Part shown: positions 32,355 through 44,629 of the stretch, one piece after another | How the letters are laid out: each line of letters opens with the position of its first letter | How positions within the stretch are numbered: position 1 is the stretch's first letter | Assembly (NCBI RefSeq): GCF_000526515.1 | Contig: NZ_JAGF01000001.1 | Coordinates: forward strand, 1,116,001-1,180,000 | Direction: 5' to 3' | DNA from: Cellulomonas sp. KRMCY2 | GTDB lineage: Bacteria > Actinomycetota > Actinomycetes > Actinomycetales > Cellulomonadaceae | Length of the DNA stretch: 64,000 bases | Position numbers and translations under genes: made by a program | The notes under the pieces: model-generated | Seen by the model: only the letters and a program-made list of their open reading frames with translations | What the model was told of the DNA's origin: nothing | Database searches by the model: none

Positions 32355-34757
32355 GTGCCGACCACCGCCCCGCGTTGTCCCGGGCCTGCCGAGACTGCCG
32401 GGTGCAGCGCCCGGACCGGCCGACGGCGCAGCGGTCGGCACAGCGCCGCGCCGCTGGTCGTCCTGCTGATGACCGCCCTCGGGCTCCTCCTCGCGGCTCC
32501 CGCGGCCGTCGCCCGCACCTCGACCGACACCTCCACCTCCACCGACACCGCGACCGACACCCCGGCCTCGACCCCGGTGATCCTCATCGGCACCTCGGGC
32601 CTGCGCTGGGACGACGTGTCGGCCCTGGCGACACCGGCGCTGTGGGAGCTGTCCCGCGAGGGTGCCGTCGGGCTCGTCGCAGCCCGCGGGGCGACGTCGA
32701 CCGGCTGCCCGGCAGACGGCTGGCTCACCGTCTCGACCGGGACCCGCTCGGCCGACCTCGAGGTCGCCGACGGCACCTGCCGCGCGGTGCAGGAGCCCGG
32801 TGCGGACGGGCGCGTGCCCGGCTGGTCGGACTACCTCTCCGCGGCGGACAGCCAGTCGTGGAGCGCCCGGCCCGGTCTCCTCGGCCAGGTCCTCGCCGAG
32901 GCCGGCACCGTCGCGACCGGGATCGGCCCCGGTGCCGCCGTCGCCCTCGCCCAGCCGGACGGGTCCGTCGTCGGCACGCACGTGCGACGGCCTGCGACGT
33001 CGTCCGGGCTCGACCAGGCCGTCCGCGACGCGGTCCTGGGTGGTTCGCAGCTGGTCGTGGTGGATGCCGGCACGGTGCGGGACCCCGGCTGGGCCACCCG
33101 CGCACGGCCGTCGAGCGAGCCCGGGACCGAGCCCGCCGTGGACGACCCGCTCGTGACCGAGGATGATCCGTCGGTCACGGAGGTCGTCCTCGAGCCCACC
33201 CGGGCCCAGCAGGTCGCCAGGGTCGACGGGCGGATCGCGTCCGTGCTGCAGGCGGCCCGGGCGAGCGACGCCACCGTCCTGGTCGTGTCCCTCGCCGGCT
33301 CCGGACGCTCGGCGCTCCAGCTCGTCGCCGCGATCGGCCCGACGCCCGACGGCGGCCGCTACGAGACGGCGCTGCTGACCTCGGGCTCGACCCGGCAGGT
33401 CGGGCTCGCGCAGTCGACCGACGTCACGCCGACCCTGCTCGCCGCGCTCGGCCTCGGCACGTCCGAGCCGGCGCTGACCGGCGCCAGGATCGTGCCCGTC
33501 GCCGGTCCCGAGACCGCGAACGCGCGCGTCGACACCCTGCTGAGCATCGCCCGGGAAGCCCTCCAGGTGACCCGGGTCAGCGGCGTCTACACGACCCGGC
33601 TCGTCCTGGCGCAGGCGATCCTGTTCGTCGTCGCGGCAGTGATCCTGACCCGCACCGGGCGTGCGAGCGGCACGCCGCTGCGGCCGGCGCTGCGCGGGCT
33701 GCAGGTCGTCTCGCTCGCCCTGGCCGCCGCTCCGGTGTCGTCGTTCCTGACCGGCCTGGTGCCGTGGTGGCTGTCCGACTCACCCGGTACCGCGTTCTGG
33801 CTCGTCCTGGCCGGCTGGGTCGTCGTGATCACCGCCGCCGCACTCCTCGGTCCATGGCGAGGGCACCTGCTCGGGCCGGCCGGTGCGGTGGCGGCGGTCA
33901 CCGTGCTCACCCTCGTGCTCGACATGCTCACCGGGTCGAACCTCGTGGTCGACTCTCCGATGGGCGCGCACCGCATCCTGGCGGCCCGGTTCTACGGGAT
34001 GAGCAACCAGGCCTTCGCGCTGCTCGCGGGTGCCGGTCTGCTGCTCGCCGCCGTCGTGGCGCAGGTCCTGGTGGAACGCGGCCGGCGTGCCCTCGCGACG
34101 GCCGCGGTGGCCGCGATCGGCGTGCTGGTCGTCGTGGTCGACGGCACCCCGGGGCTGGGCAGCGACCTCGGCGGCCCGCCGGCACTCATCCTGGCGTTCA
34201 CCGTCCTGACGCTCGCCGTGAGCGGTCGGCGCGTCCGGTGGCAGACCCTGCTCGTCGTGGCCGTCGTCGCCGCGGTCCTGGTGGGCGGTGTGACGGTCGC
34301 CGACTGGATGCGCCCGCCGGGCGACCGCACGCACCTCGGCCGGTTCCTCGCCACGGCGCTCGACGGCGGCCTGTGGGACGTGGTCTACCGCAAGCTCTCG
34401 GTGAACCTGCGGGTCCTGACCTCGTGGCGCTACCTGCTGCTGGCGATCGGCGGCATCCTGCTCACCGCGCTGGTCCTGGCCGGACCGCGGCCCCGCCGAG
34501 GGGGGCTGCTCGGCTCCGGCAGCCCGCTCGCGGGACTGCAGGAGGCTGTGCCGCTGCTCCGGCCGACTGTCGCAGCGATCGGGGTCGCACTGACGATCGG
34601 CTTCCTGATCAACGACTCCGGGATCGTCGTCCCGGCCACCGGGATCGCTGTCGCGGTGCCCTGCCTCGTCGCTGCCTCGGCGCGCTGGCGGCTGGCCGCC
34701 GAGCTCAGTCCTGGGCCGGCTCTGCCGGACGCCGCGGCGAGCGGCGGCTCGGCATGA
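32355..34757 (+). CDS. Large membrane protein with alkaline-phosphatase-like ectodomain
   Basis: 800-residue protein of unknown function. After a basic, signal-like N-terminus (hydrophobic stretch about 33-52) and a Thr/Ser-rich linker comes an extracytoplasmic domain reminiscent of the alkaline-phosphatase superfamily. It opens TPVILIGTSGLRWDDVSALATPALWELSREGAVG and near residue 350 has STDVTPTLLAALGLG, the kind of closing segment seen in sulfatase/phosphodiesterase folds. The metal-binding residues are not clearly conserved, so enzymatic activity is uncertain. From about 415 onward there are ten or so membrane helices. The GTG start is 82 bases from divergent pheA. The 3' end overlaps the convergent GT2 gene by 53 bases. 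Confidence 0.75.
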   Translation: MPTTAPRCPGPAETAGCSARTGRRRSGRHSAAPLVVLLMTALGLLLAAPAAVARTSTDTSTSTDTATDTPASTPVILIGTSGLRWDDVSALATPALWELSREGAVGLVAARGATSTGCPADGWLTVSTGTRSADLEVADGTCRAVQEPGADGRVPGWSDYLSAADSQSWSARPGLLGQVLAEAGTVATGIGPGAAVALAQPDGSVVGTHVRRPATSSGLDQAVRDAVLGGSQLVVVDAGTVRDPGWATRARPSSEPGTEPAVDDPLVTEDDPSVTEVVLEPTRAQQVARVDGRIASVLQAARASDATVLVVSLAGSGRSALQLVAAIGPTPDGGRYETALLTSGSTRQVGLAQSTDVTPTLLAALGLGTSEPALTGARIVPVAGPETANARVDTLLSIAREALQVTRVSGVYTTRLVLAQAILFVVAAVILTRTGRASGTPLRPALRGLQVVSLALAAAPVSSFLTGLVPWWLSDSPGTAFWLVLAGWVVVITAAALLGPWRGHLLGPAGAVAAVTVLTLVLDMLTGSNLVVDSPMGAHRILAARFYGMSNQAFALLAGAGLLLAAVVAQVLVERGRRALATAAVAAIGVLVVVVDGTPGLGSDLGGPPALILAFTVLTLAVSGRRVRWQTLLVVAVVAAVLVGGVTVADWMRPPGDRTHLGRFLATALDGGLWDVVYRKLSVNLRVLTSWRYLLLAIGGILLTALVLAGPRPRRGGLLGSGSPLAGLQEAVPLLRPTVAAIGVALTIGFLINDSGIVVPATGIAVAVPCLVAASARWRLAAELSPGPALPDAAASGGSA

Positions 34758-35532
34758 GCGTGCGGCGGACCGTGCCGGCGATGCCGCGCACCTTGCGGGC
34801 GTTGATCGCGAGCAGCACGTCGCGGTACTGAGCCGCACGGTGCAGCTGACCGCGCAGGTCCGAGCCCGAGGCCCGGTGCCGCAGGTCGCACGGGACCTCC
34901 ACCGCGACGAAGCCCTTGCGGACGAGGTCGATCGTCATCCCGGTCTCGACACCCCAGCCGTGCGCGAGCGGCGTCGCCGCCTCGAACGCCTCGCGGGTCA
35001 GGCAGCGCATCCCGGACAGCGGCTGGGTGGGCGTCCAGCCGGTCATCGACTGGATCGAGCGCCGGGCGAGACCGACGACGATCCCGCGCCCACCCGCACC
35101 CGCCTGCGGAGGCAGCAGGGCGATGGACACGTCGGCCGAGCCGCCGAGCACGGGCCCGACCAGGGGTGCGGCGTTGACCGCCGACTCGGCGAGGTCCCCG
35201 TCGATGAACAGCAGGAGCCGTGGCGGACGGTCGTCGGTGTCCCGCATCGCGACGACCGCGGCTCCGGTCTCCATCGCGGACGCCTTGCCGCGGTTGTGCG
35301 AGTGGCGTACGACGACGGCACCGGCGTCCCGGGCGACGTGCTGGGTGGCGTCCTCGCTCCCGTCGTCGACGACCAGGACGAGGTCGACGAGCGGGATGGC
35401 CCGGGCAGCCCGGACGGTCGCCGCGATCCGGCGCGACTCGTCCTTCGCCGGGATGATGACGGCCACCCGCTGGGCGGGAACGGGAGAGGACGTACTCGCG
35501 TCGGTGGAACGGCGACGACGTTCGGGGGACAC
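34705..35532 (-). CDS. Glycosyltransferase family 2
   Basis: GT-A fold glycosyltransferase of 275 residues. AVIIPAKDESRRIAATVRAARAI and VLVVDDGSEDATQHVARDAGAVVVRH form the nucleotide-sugar site, FIDGDLAES carries the metal-binding DxD, and GWGVETGMTIDLVRKGF is the acceptor-side motif. This last segment and the overall length resemble glucosyl-3-phosphoglycerate synthase and polyprenyl-phosphate glycosyltransferases. No membrane helix is present, so it is cytosolic or peripheral. GTG start. It converges with and overlaps the membrane-protein gene; a functional link between them is possible but unproven. Confidence 0.85.
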   Translation of the reverse strand: MSPERRRRSTDASTSSPVPAQRVAVIIPAKDESRRIAATVRAARAIPLVDLVLVVDDGSEDATQHVARDAGAVVVRHSHNRGKASAMETGAAVVAMRDTDDRPPRLLLFIDGDLAESAVNAAPLVGPVLGGSADVSIALLPPQAGAGGRGIVVGLARRSIQSMTGWTPTQPLSGMRCLTREAFEAATPLAHGWGVETGMTIDLVRKGFVAVEVPCDLRHRASGSDLRGQLHRAAQYRDVLLAINARKVRGIAGTVRRTLMPSRRSPRRPAEPAQD

Positions 35533-35614
35533 AGCACCAGCCTAACGACCTTGGGGCGTCACGCCATAGCGACGCCAGGTGCCGGTCAACATCCGGTCAT
35601 CTGTGCGGGTGAGA

Positions 35615-35631
35615 GGCCGTTCGCGACGGCC
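35615..35631 (-). terminator. Short hairpin after the DUF5926 gene
   Basis: GGCCGT (35615-35620) pairs with ACGGCC (35626-35631) around TCGCG, six bases after the DUF5926 stop. Small but well placed. Confidence 0.45.
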
Positions 35632-35636
35632 CCGGC

Positions 35637-36476
35637 TCAGCGCAGGGTGAGCTGGCGCGCGACCAGTCCGGCCCGCGCCCGGCGCTCGTTCGCGTCGAGC
35701 GGCGCGTCGACGGCCAAGGCGCCGTCGAGGCGTGCCGCGAGCTCCGCCACCGGCGTCTCGATCTCCTGCGCCTCGGTCCCCGGGGCCAGGTCCCACACCG
35801 GCACGAGGATCCCGCAGGAACGGAAGGCGCCGATGAACTTGCCGATCGAGCCGGCGTCGCCGAGACCCGACTCGCGCCGGGCGTGCAGCCGGGCGAGGGC
35901 GTCGAGGAAGAGCTGCTCGTCGTGCGGCATGGCCCACCGCAGGTACTCACGCTCGCCCATGCGCGCCCAGTAGGCGGCCTCGACCGAGGTGAGGCGTCGG
36001 GTCGGCACGATCGTCTCGTTCATCTGCTCGAGCGATGCCGCGACGTCGGGAGCGACCTCGACGCCGGCGGCGGTCCAGAAGTCGAAGCCGTCGTGCACCG
36101 TCACCTCGAACGGGACCGACAGGTCGAGCACGTCCTGCAGGCGCGGACCCGGCTCGGGCAGGGCTGTCGACGTGATCGGCGTGCCGACCGGCAGCTCCAG
36201 GACGCGCAGCAGCAGGTCCGCCAGGTCACGCGAGGCGTCGCCCGATCCGGCGTGCTGCTGGAGGGCGATCATGATCGCGCCGTCGCCGCGGTGCAGGGCG
36301 GGCCAGGCGGCCGGCAGGACGGTGGCGACGACGACGTCGCGCGCCCCGTACTCCTTCGTCGTGCGTGCCGTCGCGGTCGCAGCCGGCACCACCTCGCGCA
36401 TCGCGACCCAGTCGGGCTCTCCCGGAAGGCCCTCGAAGGGGCGCAGCACGAACTCGACGGTCGCTCTCTTGGCCAT
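35637..36476 (-). CDS. DUF5926 family protein
   Basis: A 279-residue cytoplasmic protein beginning [37 protein letters not shown], the pattern of the actinobacterial DUF5926 family, whose function is not known. No membrane segments or catalytic motifs are visible; the chain is acidic and mixed alpha/beta. Full-length homologues usually have a lysine-rich N-terminal tail that is nearly absent here. The ATG at 36476 lacks a strong ribosome site and lies 52 bases from the divergent phosphoglucomutase start. Confidence 0.8.
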   Translation of the reverse strand: MAKRATVEFVLRPFEGLPGEPDWVAMREVVPAATATARTTKEYGARDVVVATVLPAAWPALHRGDGAIMIALQQHAGSGDASRDLADLLLRVLELPVGTPITSTALPEPGPRLQDVLDLSVPFEVTVHDGFDFWTAAGVEVAPDVAASLEQMNETIVPTRRLTSVEAAYWARMGEREYLRWAMPHDEQLFLDALARLHARRESGLGDAGSIGKFIGAFRSCGILVPVWDLAPGTEAQEIETPVAELAARLDGALAVDAPLDANERRARAGLVARQLTLR

Positions 36477-36528
36477 GGTGACCGAGGGTACCGTGCGCAG
36501 CAGCGGCATCGGGTGCGAGGATCGACAC

Positions 36529-38226
36529 ATGCACGCACGCGCCGGAACACCCGCCCTGCCCGAGGACCTCATCGACGTCGACGCCCTGGTGGGCGCGTAC
36601 TACGACCGGACCCCCGACGTCAGCGACCCCGGCCAGCAGGTTGCCTTCGGCACCTCCGGCCACCGCGGCTCGAGCCTCGACACCGCCTTCAACGAGGCGC
36701 ACATCGTCGCGATCACCGCGGCGATCGTCGAGTACCGGCGCAGCCAGGGCACGGACGGTCCGCTCTTCATCGGCCGCGACACCCACGCCCTCTCGCTGCC
36801 CGCATGGCAGACAGCCCTCGAGGTCCTGGCCGCTGCCGAGGTCGAGGTGCACATCGACGCCCGGGACCGGTTCACGCCCACGCCTGCGGTGTCCCACGCG
36901 ATCCTCCTGCACAACGGCGCGGCGACCGCCGAGGGCGTGCGCACCACGAGCTCGGGCTCGGGCTCGGGCCTCGCCGACGGCATCGTGGTGACCCCGTCGC
37001 ACAACCCGCCGCGGGACGGCGGGTTCAAGTACAACCCGCCGCACGGCGGACCGGCCGGGTCGGACGCCACCGGCTGGATCGCCGACCGGGCGAACGAGCT
37101 GCTGCGCACCGGCATCGGCAGCATCCGCCGGGTCGGCGTGGCGACGGCTCTCGCAGCACCGACCACCCGGCGCCACGACTTCATGTCCGCCTACATCGCC
37201 GACCTGCCCAACGTGCTGGACCTGGACCTCGTCCGCGCCAGCGGTGTGCGGATCGGCGCGGACCCGCTCGGTGGTGCGTCCGTCGACTACTGGGGCGAGA
37301 TCGCCGAGCGGCACGGCCTCGACCTGACGGTGGTCAACCCGACAGTCGACCCGCGCTGGTCCTTCATGACCCTGGACTGGGACGGCAAGATCCGGATGGA
37401 CTGCTCCTCGCCCTCCGCGATGGCCTCCCTGGTCGACGCGATGGCCGCCGGCACCGGCGGGGCCGCTCCGTTCGACATCGCGACCGGCAACGACGCCGAC
37501 GCCGACCGGCACGGCATCGTCACCCCGGACGCCGGCCTGATGAACCCCAACCACTACCTCGCGGTCGCGATCAGCTACCTGTACGGCGGGGCTCGCCCGG
37601 ACTGGCCGGCCGGTGCTGCGATCGGCAAGACCCTCGTCTCGTCCGCGCTGATCGACCGGGTCGCCGCGCACCTGGGCCGGCCCCTGCTCGAGGTCCCGGT
37701 CGGCTTCAAGTGGTTCGTCCCGGGCCTGCTGGACGGCTCCGTCGGGTTCGGTGGCGAGGAGTCGGCCGGCGCATCCTTCCTGCGCCACGACGGGACGGTC
37801 TGGACGACCGACAAGGACGGCATCCTGCTCGCGCTGCTCGGCGCCGAGATCACGGCGCGCACCGGGTCCTCGCCGTCCCAGCTGCACGCGGCGCTCGTCG
37901 AGCGCCACGGACAGTCCTGGTACGCCCGGGTCGATGCGCCCGCCACCCGGGAGCAGAAGGCGGCGCTGGGCTCGCTGCGGCCCGAGCAGGTCACCGCGTC
38001 GGTGCTCGCCGGCGAGCCGATCACTGCGCGCCTGGTCGAGGCGCCGGGCAACGGGGCGGCGATCGGCGGCCTCAAGGTCACGACCCCCAACGCGTGGTTC
38101 GCCGCACGGCCGTCCGGGACCGAGGACGTCTACAAGGTCTACGCGGAGTCCTTCGTGTCGGCCGAGCACCTCGTGCAGGTCCAGCTGGCAGCGCAGGAGC
38201 TGGTCACCCAGACACTGGCCGGCTGA
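36529..38226 (+). CDS. pgm: Phosphoglucomutase (alpha-D-glucose specific)
   Basis: Interconverts glucose-1-phosphate and glucose-6-phosphate. The active-site serine loop is [24 protein letters not shown] (Ser about 157), the Mg2+ loop [12 protein letters not shown], the sugar-binding loop [14 protein letters not shown], and the phosphate-binding end [18 protein letters not shown]. At 565 residues it is slightly long. An insertion of about 12 residues rich in Thr/Ser/Gly (ending TTSSGSGSG) precedes the serine loop, where the E. coli type enzyme has a short turn. It is coded partly by a GGGCTC microrepeat. ATG 36529 has GAGG upstream. Confidence 0.95.
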   Translation: MHARAGTPALPEDLIDVDALVGAYYDRTPDVSDPGQQVAFGTSGHRGSSLDTAFNEAHIVAITAAIVEYRRSQGTDGPLFIGRDTHALSLPAWQTALEVLAAAEVEVHIDARDRFTPTPAVSHAILLHNGAATAEGVRTTSSGSGSGLADGIVVTPSHNPPRDGGFKYNPPHGGPAGSDATGWIADRANELLRTGIGSIRRVGVATALAAPTTRRHDFMSAYIADLPNVLDLDLVRASGVRIGADPLGGASVDYWGEIAERHGLDLTVVNPTVDPRWSFMTLDWDGKIRMDCSSPSAMASLVDAMAAGTGGAAPFDIATGNDADADRHGIVTPDAGLMNPNHYLAVAISYLYGGARPDWPAGAAIGKTLVSSALIDRVAAHLGRPLLEVPVGFKWFVPGLLDGSVGFGGEESAGASFLRHDGTVWTTDKDGILLALLGAEITARTGSSPSQLHAALVERHGQSWYARVDAPATREQKAALGSLRPEQVTASVLAGEPITARLVEAPGNGAAIGGLKVTTPNAWFAARPSGTEDVYKVYAESFVSAEHLVQVQLAAQELVTQTLAG

Positions 38227-40960
38227 GCCGCGGCTCGACGAGCGCAGCAGCGACCAGCCGCGCCTGGAAGACGTCGGCCGGCACCGGGCGCGACCAGAGG
38301 TAGCCCTGTCCGGCGACGCAGCCCAGCAGCCGCAGGGCATCGGCCTGCGCCTCGGTCTCGACGCCCTCGGCGACCAGCGCGAGGCCGAGCGACTCGCTCA
38401 GTCGCACCATGGTGGTCACGATCGCCTGGCTGCGCACGTCGTCGAGCATCGCCGAGACGAACCGGCGGTCGACCTTGATCATCGAGATCGGCAGCTCGAT
38501 GATCCTGGTCAGCGGGCTGTACCCGGTGCCGTAGTCGTCCGCGGCCAGCCCGATGCCGGTCCGGCGCAGGGCCACGAGGTCGTTCAGCAGGAGCTCGGTG
38601 ATGTCGTCCAGGTGCGTCTCGGTGAACTCGAGCACGAGACGCTCCGGCGGCAGACCGGTCCGCGCGAGCACGTCCCGCACGATGTCGGTGAACCCGGGCA
38701 CGTCGAGCTGACGGGCCGAGACGTTGACGTGCACGGCCGGCACCACGCCGTCCGGACCGGCCGGCCACTGCTGCGCGAGCTCGCAGGACCGCTCGAGGAC
38801 CCAGGTGCCGATCTCCGGCATCATCCCGGAGGTCTCGGCGACGTCCAGCCACTCGACCGGCGCGAGCACCCCACGCTCGGGGTGCCGCCAGCGGATCAGG
38901 GCCTCGGCCGCGATCGCCGTGCCGTCGCGCAGGTCGACGACGGGCTGCAGGTACATCTCGAGCTCACCCTGCGCGACCGCCCGGCGCAGCTCCTTCTCGA
39001 TCCGCACGGCCCGCATCGCGCGTGCCCGGTGCTCGTCGGAGAAGACGACGGCGCGCCGCTTGCCGTCGGCCTTGGCGGCATACATCGCCGAGTCGGCGTC
39101 CCGCAGCAGGTCGTCGGCCGTCGCACCCGCGGTGCCCCAGGCGATGCCGATGCTGACGCCCAGCGAGTACGGCTGGCCGCCGATGACGAGCGGCGCGGCA
39201 AGCGTCTCGATCACCTCGGTGGCCAGGTCCTCGGCCTGCTCGGTGGTCCGGGTCCGCGGTCGCAGGACGACGAACTCGTCCCCGCCGAGCCGCGCCGCGA
39301 CGTCCGAGGGCTGCAGCAGGCTGCGCAACCTGGCCGCGACCTCCACGAGCGCGTGGTCGCCGCTGGTGTGACCGGCCGAGTCGTTGACGAGCTTGAAGTC
39401 GTCGAGGTCGCAGAAGAGCACCGCGACCCCGCTGCCGTCGTCGGGCAGGGTGCGCAGCGCGAGCTCGATCCGGTCGCGGAGCAGGGCCCGGTTGCCCAGG
39501 CCGGTCAGGTTGTCCTGGAGCGCCTGCACGGTGAGCCGCTCCTCGGCCTCCCGCCGTGCCGTGACGTCGATCATCTGGGCGACGAACATGCCCTCGCCGG
39601 CCTCGGCCGACAACGGGGAGAGCGCCACCTCGACCCAGCGCATGCCGTCCCAGGACTGCACAGCGATCTCGCCGTGCCACCCCGGCATGGTCCCGGCAGC
39701 CATCGCCTCCACCGCGTCGGCGAGCATCGCCCGGTCGCCGGTCTCCAGCCGCGCCGTCCACGACGCCCCGACCAGCTCGTCCGGCATGCCGGTCAGGATG
39801 CGGGCCGCGACCTCGTTGAGCTCGACCACGTCGAGGCCGCCGCCGGCATGGTCGGGCGCGTCGGGCACCTCGGCGCGCGCGTGGCCCTGCGGACCGCCGT
39901 CGTGCCCGGGCACGCAGCGGCGCAGCAGGAGCATGCCGAGCAGCGCCTCGCTGAAGCCCTGCCGGAAGAGCCGCTCACTGGCCGCGACCCGGGCGAGGGC
40001 GGCCCGCCGCTGGGACACCGAGACGACGAGCGGAAGCATGATCAGTGAACAGACCAGCAGGTAGCCCTGGACGAGGGACGCCGTGGTCGTGGTCGACGAG
40101 CCCAGCTCGGCGGCGAACGGACCGCCGCCGTACCGGCTGGCCCACACGATCACCACCGCGAGCGCGACGAGCTGCGCAGCCACCGTGCGCATGCCGAGCC
40201 GCAGCGCACCCCAGACCAGGAACGGCATCGGGATGAAGGTCAGGGGCAGCGCCTGGCCGGGGCTGAACACAGCGGCGGTCACCGTGAGGGTGATCGCCCA
40301 CTGCGCGACCGCCTCGGGGCCGCGACCCGGGGCCTGCGGAGCAGACGCACGCAGCCCGAGTGGCGCGATCACCATGATCGCGGCGCCGTGGCTGGCCATC
40401 ACCGTGCGGGCGGCCGTCAGGGCGTCGCCGTGCTCGAGCAGCCCGACCGTGAGCCCGGCCCCGAGGCCCATGACCAGGACCCCGAGGAAGGTCGCGGCGA
40501 GCAGCCGGAACATGTCCTCGAGGGTGGCCATGCTCGGGGTGACCCGGCCCCTGACCAGCCACCACGCCACGACCGTCGCCTCGAGGGCGTTGGTGATGCC
40601 GAAACCGGCGGCCGCGTCCCAGGGTCGGCCGGCCACGGCGTTGGCGATCCCGCTCGAGATCGCGATGGTCAGTCCCACCGCGAGCACCCACCGTCGAGGC
40701 GCCCACACCATGGCGAGGACCGAGACGCCCGCGGCGGGCCACCAGGCCGCGACCCGGTGGTCGACCGGCGCGAGCGCGACCGCGAAATAGGCGAGCACGA
40801 AGACGGCGACCGCGAGCACGACCAGGCCGACCGGGCTGCTGGACAGGCGCCGCAGGACGCGGCTGTGCGTCGGGTACTCGAGACGGGCCTCGGGGCGGGA
40901 GCCGGGGCGCACGACGGCGACGTCGTCCTGCGGACGCACGCCCACGGCCGTCGGCCTCAC
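38204..40960 (-). CDS. MASE1-PAS-GGDEF-EAL cyclic-di-GMP enzyme
   Basis: Membrane-bound c-di-GMP turnover protein. An eight-helix MASE1-type sensor occupies about residues 30-330, a PAS domain about 350-460, then GGDEF (motif intact near 557) and EAL (near 685). The EAL site is complete by eye: [36 protein letters not shown] and GQGYLW, so phosphodiesterase activity is plausible. The GGDEF domain lacks the RxxD inhibitory site (QPSD instead). GTG 40960 has GGGAGG ten bases upstream; ATG 40996 is an alternative without one. The stop lies inside the 3' end of pgm (23-base convergent overlap). Confidence 0.88.
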   Translation of the reverse strand: MRPTAVGVRPQDDVAVVRPGSRPEARLEYPTHSRVLRRLSSSPVGLVVLAVAVFVLAYFAVALAPVDHRVAAWWPAAGVSVLAMVWAPRRWVLAVGLTIAISSGIANAVAGRPWDAAAGFGITNALEATVVAWWLVRGRVTPSMATLEDMFRLLAATFLGVLVMGLGAGLTVGLLEHGDALTAARTVMASHGAAIMVIAPLGLRASAPQAPGRGPEAVAQWAITLTVTAAVFSPGQALPLTFIPMPFLVWGALRLGMRTVAAQLVALAVVIVWASRYGGGPFAAELGSSTTTTASLVQGYLLVCSLIMLPLVVSVSQRRAALARVAASERLFRQGFSEALLGMLLLRRCVPGHDGGPQGHARAEVPDAPDHAGGGLDVVELNEVAARILTGMPDELVGASWTARLETGDRAMLADAVEAMAAGTMPGWHGEIAVQSWDGMRWVEVALSPLSAEAGEGMFVAQMIDVTARREAEERLTVQALQDNLTGLGNRALLRDRIELALRTLPDDGSGVAVLFCDLDDFKLVNDSAGHTSGDHALVEVAARLRSLLQPSDVAARLGGDEFVVLRPRTRTTEQAEDLATEVIETLAAPLVIGGQPYSLGVSIGIAWGTAGATADDLLRDADSAMYAAKADGKRRAVVFSDEHRARAMRAVRIEKELRRAVAQGELEMYLQPVVDLRDGTAIAAEALIRWRHPERGVLAPVEWLDVAETSGMMPEIGTWVLERSCELAQQWPAGPDGVVPAVHVNVSARQLDVPGFTDIVRDVLARTGLPPERLVLEFTETHLDDITELLLNDLVALRRTGIGLAADDYGTGYSPLTRIIELPISMIKVDRRFVSAMLDDVRSQAIVTTMVRLSESLGLALVAEGVETEAQADALRLLGCVAGQGYLWSRPVPADVFQARLVAAALVEPRLSRPVSG

Positions 40961-41122
40961 GATCGGCGTGCCTCCCTCGCGATGCGGGGCACGCATGCGG
41001 CGTTGCACCCTGCCCCGTGCTGATCCTCGCACGCACACGCACGGAAGCACGGGGTGAAACCGCGCCCGGGCCGCACCGGGTGCGCGGCAGGGCAGGCGGG
41101 CGGCGACTGCGAGAATGCACGC

Positions 41123-42358
41123 ATGCTCCAGCCGTACCGCCAGATCCTCGCGCGCCCGGGTGCGCTGGCGTTCTCCAGCGCCGGTGTCCTCGCGCGGATG
41201 CCGATGTCGATGGTCGGCATCGGCATCGTCCTGATGGTCTCGGACCTCTACGGCTCCTACGGACTGGCCGGCCGGATCTCGGCCGTCTACGTGATCACCC
41301 ACGCGATCTGCTCACCGCCGCTCGCGCGGCTGGTCGACCAGCGCGGCCAGGCCAGGGTCATGCGCCCCGCGATCGGCGTGACCGTCCTCGGGCTCGCCGG
41401 CCTGATCGGGGCCGCGCTGGTCCACGCCTCACCGTGGCTGCTCTACGCGGCAGCCGTCGTGATCGGTGCCAGCATCGGCTCGGTCGGGGCACTGGTGCGC
41501 GCGCGCTGGTCACATGCGCTGCGCGACCCGCGGGACATCCACACGGCGTACTCGCTCGAGTCCGCGCTCGACGAGCTCGTCTTCATCGTCGGGCCGGTCC
41601 TCGCGACGGTCCTGGCCACGAGCGTGCAGCCGACCGCCGGGCTCGTCGTGCCGATGGTCGCCGTCACCGTCGGTGGCCTGCTGCTGTTCGCCCAGCGCGG
41701 CACCGAGCCGCCGAGCACCCGGCGGGAGCCCGGCGTCCGTCGGCGGCACGTGATGCGCTCGGGCGGCATGATCGTGCTCGCCGTGGTGTTCGTCTGCATG
41801 GGCGCGATCTTCGGTGCGACAGACGTCGCGACAGTCGCCTTCGCCGAGGAGCAGGGCCACAAGGGTGCGGCGGGCGCCATCCTCGCGGTCTTCGCGGCCG
41901 GCTCGATGCTCTCCGGCATCGGCTACGGGGCCCGGCACTGGGTCAGCCCGCTGTGGCGCAGGTTCGCGCTCGGCATGGTGGCCCTGGCCGTCGGCGCCTC
42001 GCTGTTCTTCCTCGTCACGAGCCTGGCGGCGCTGGCCGGGGTGATGTTCGTCGCCGGGTTCGCCATCGCGCCGACCCTGATCAACGGCAACGGCCTGGTG
42101 CAGGACCTCGTCCCCAAGGACCAGCTTACCGAGGGTCTGACCTGGGTGGGCACCTCGCTCGGCTTCGGGGTGTCCTTCGGCTCGTCGATCTCCGGCGCCC
42201 TGATCGACCGGGACGGCTCGCACAGCGGCTTCCTCGTGGTCGTCGTCGCGGCCGTCCTGGCCGTCCTGGCCACCGTCGCCTCATTGCGGACGCTGCGCGC
42301 GGGCGCCGAGCCGGTGCCACCGGCACCGCGGGCCGCACCGACGACCCAGGCGGACCCG

Positions 42359-42370
<12 letters not shown>
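41123..42370 (+). CDS. MFS transporter
   Basis: Twelve-helix major-facilitator protein of 415 residues starting MLQPYRQILARPGALAFSSAGVLARMPMSMVGIGIVLMVSD. It has a weak motif-A loop (SPPLARLVDQRGQARVMRP) and a second-half counterpart. The opening resembles actinobacterial efflux-type MFS proteins, but no substrate can be proposed. It is convergent with the following GGDEF-EAL gene, overlapping by 12 bases. The frame is open further upstream to 41054 without a ribosome site. Confidence 0.85.
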
Positions 42371-44515
<2,145 letters not shown>

Positions 44516-44629
44516 CGTTGTGCCCGTCGGACGAGGGTGATGCGGCCGAGGCTACGGTACGGCGCCCGACCGCCGGTGGGACCTGGGCCCGGAGTCCCGC
44601 CGCGCCCGCGTGCCGGACACCGACCCCGG

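Noticed and set aside
36949-36972. Microsatellite in pgm as a phase-variation switch
   Set aside because: The unit is six bases, so length changes stay in frame and would not switch the gene off.
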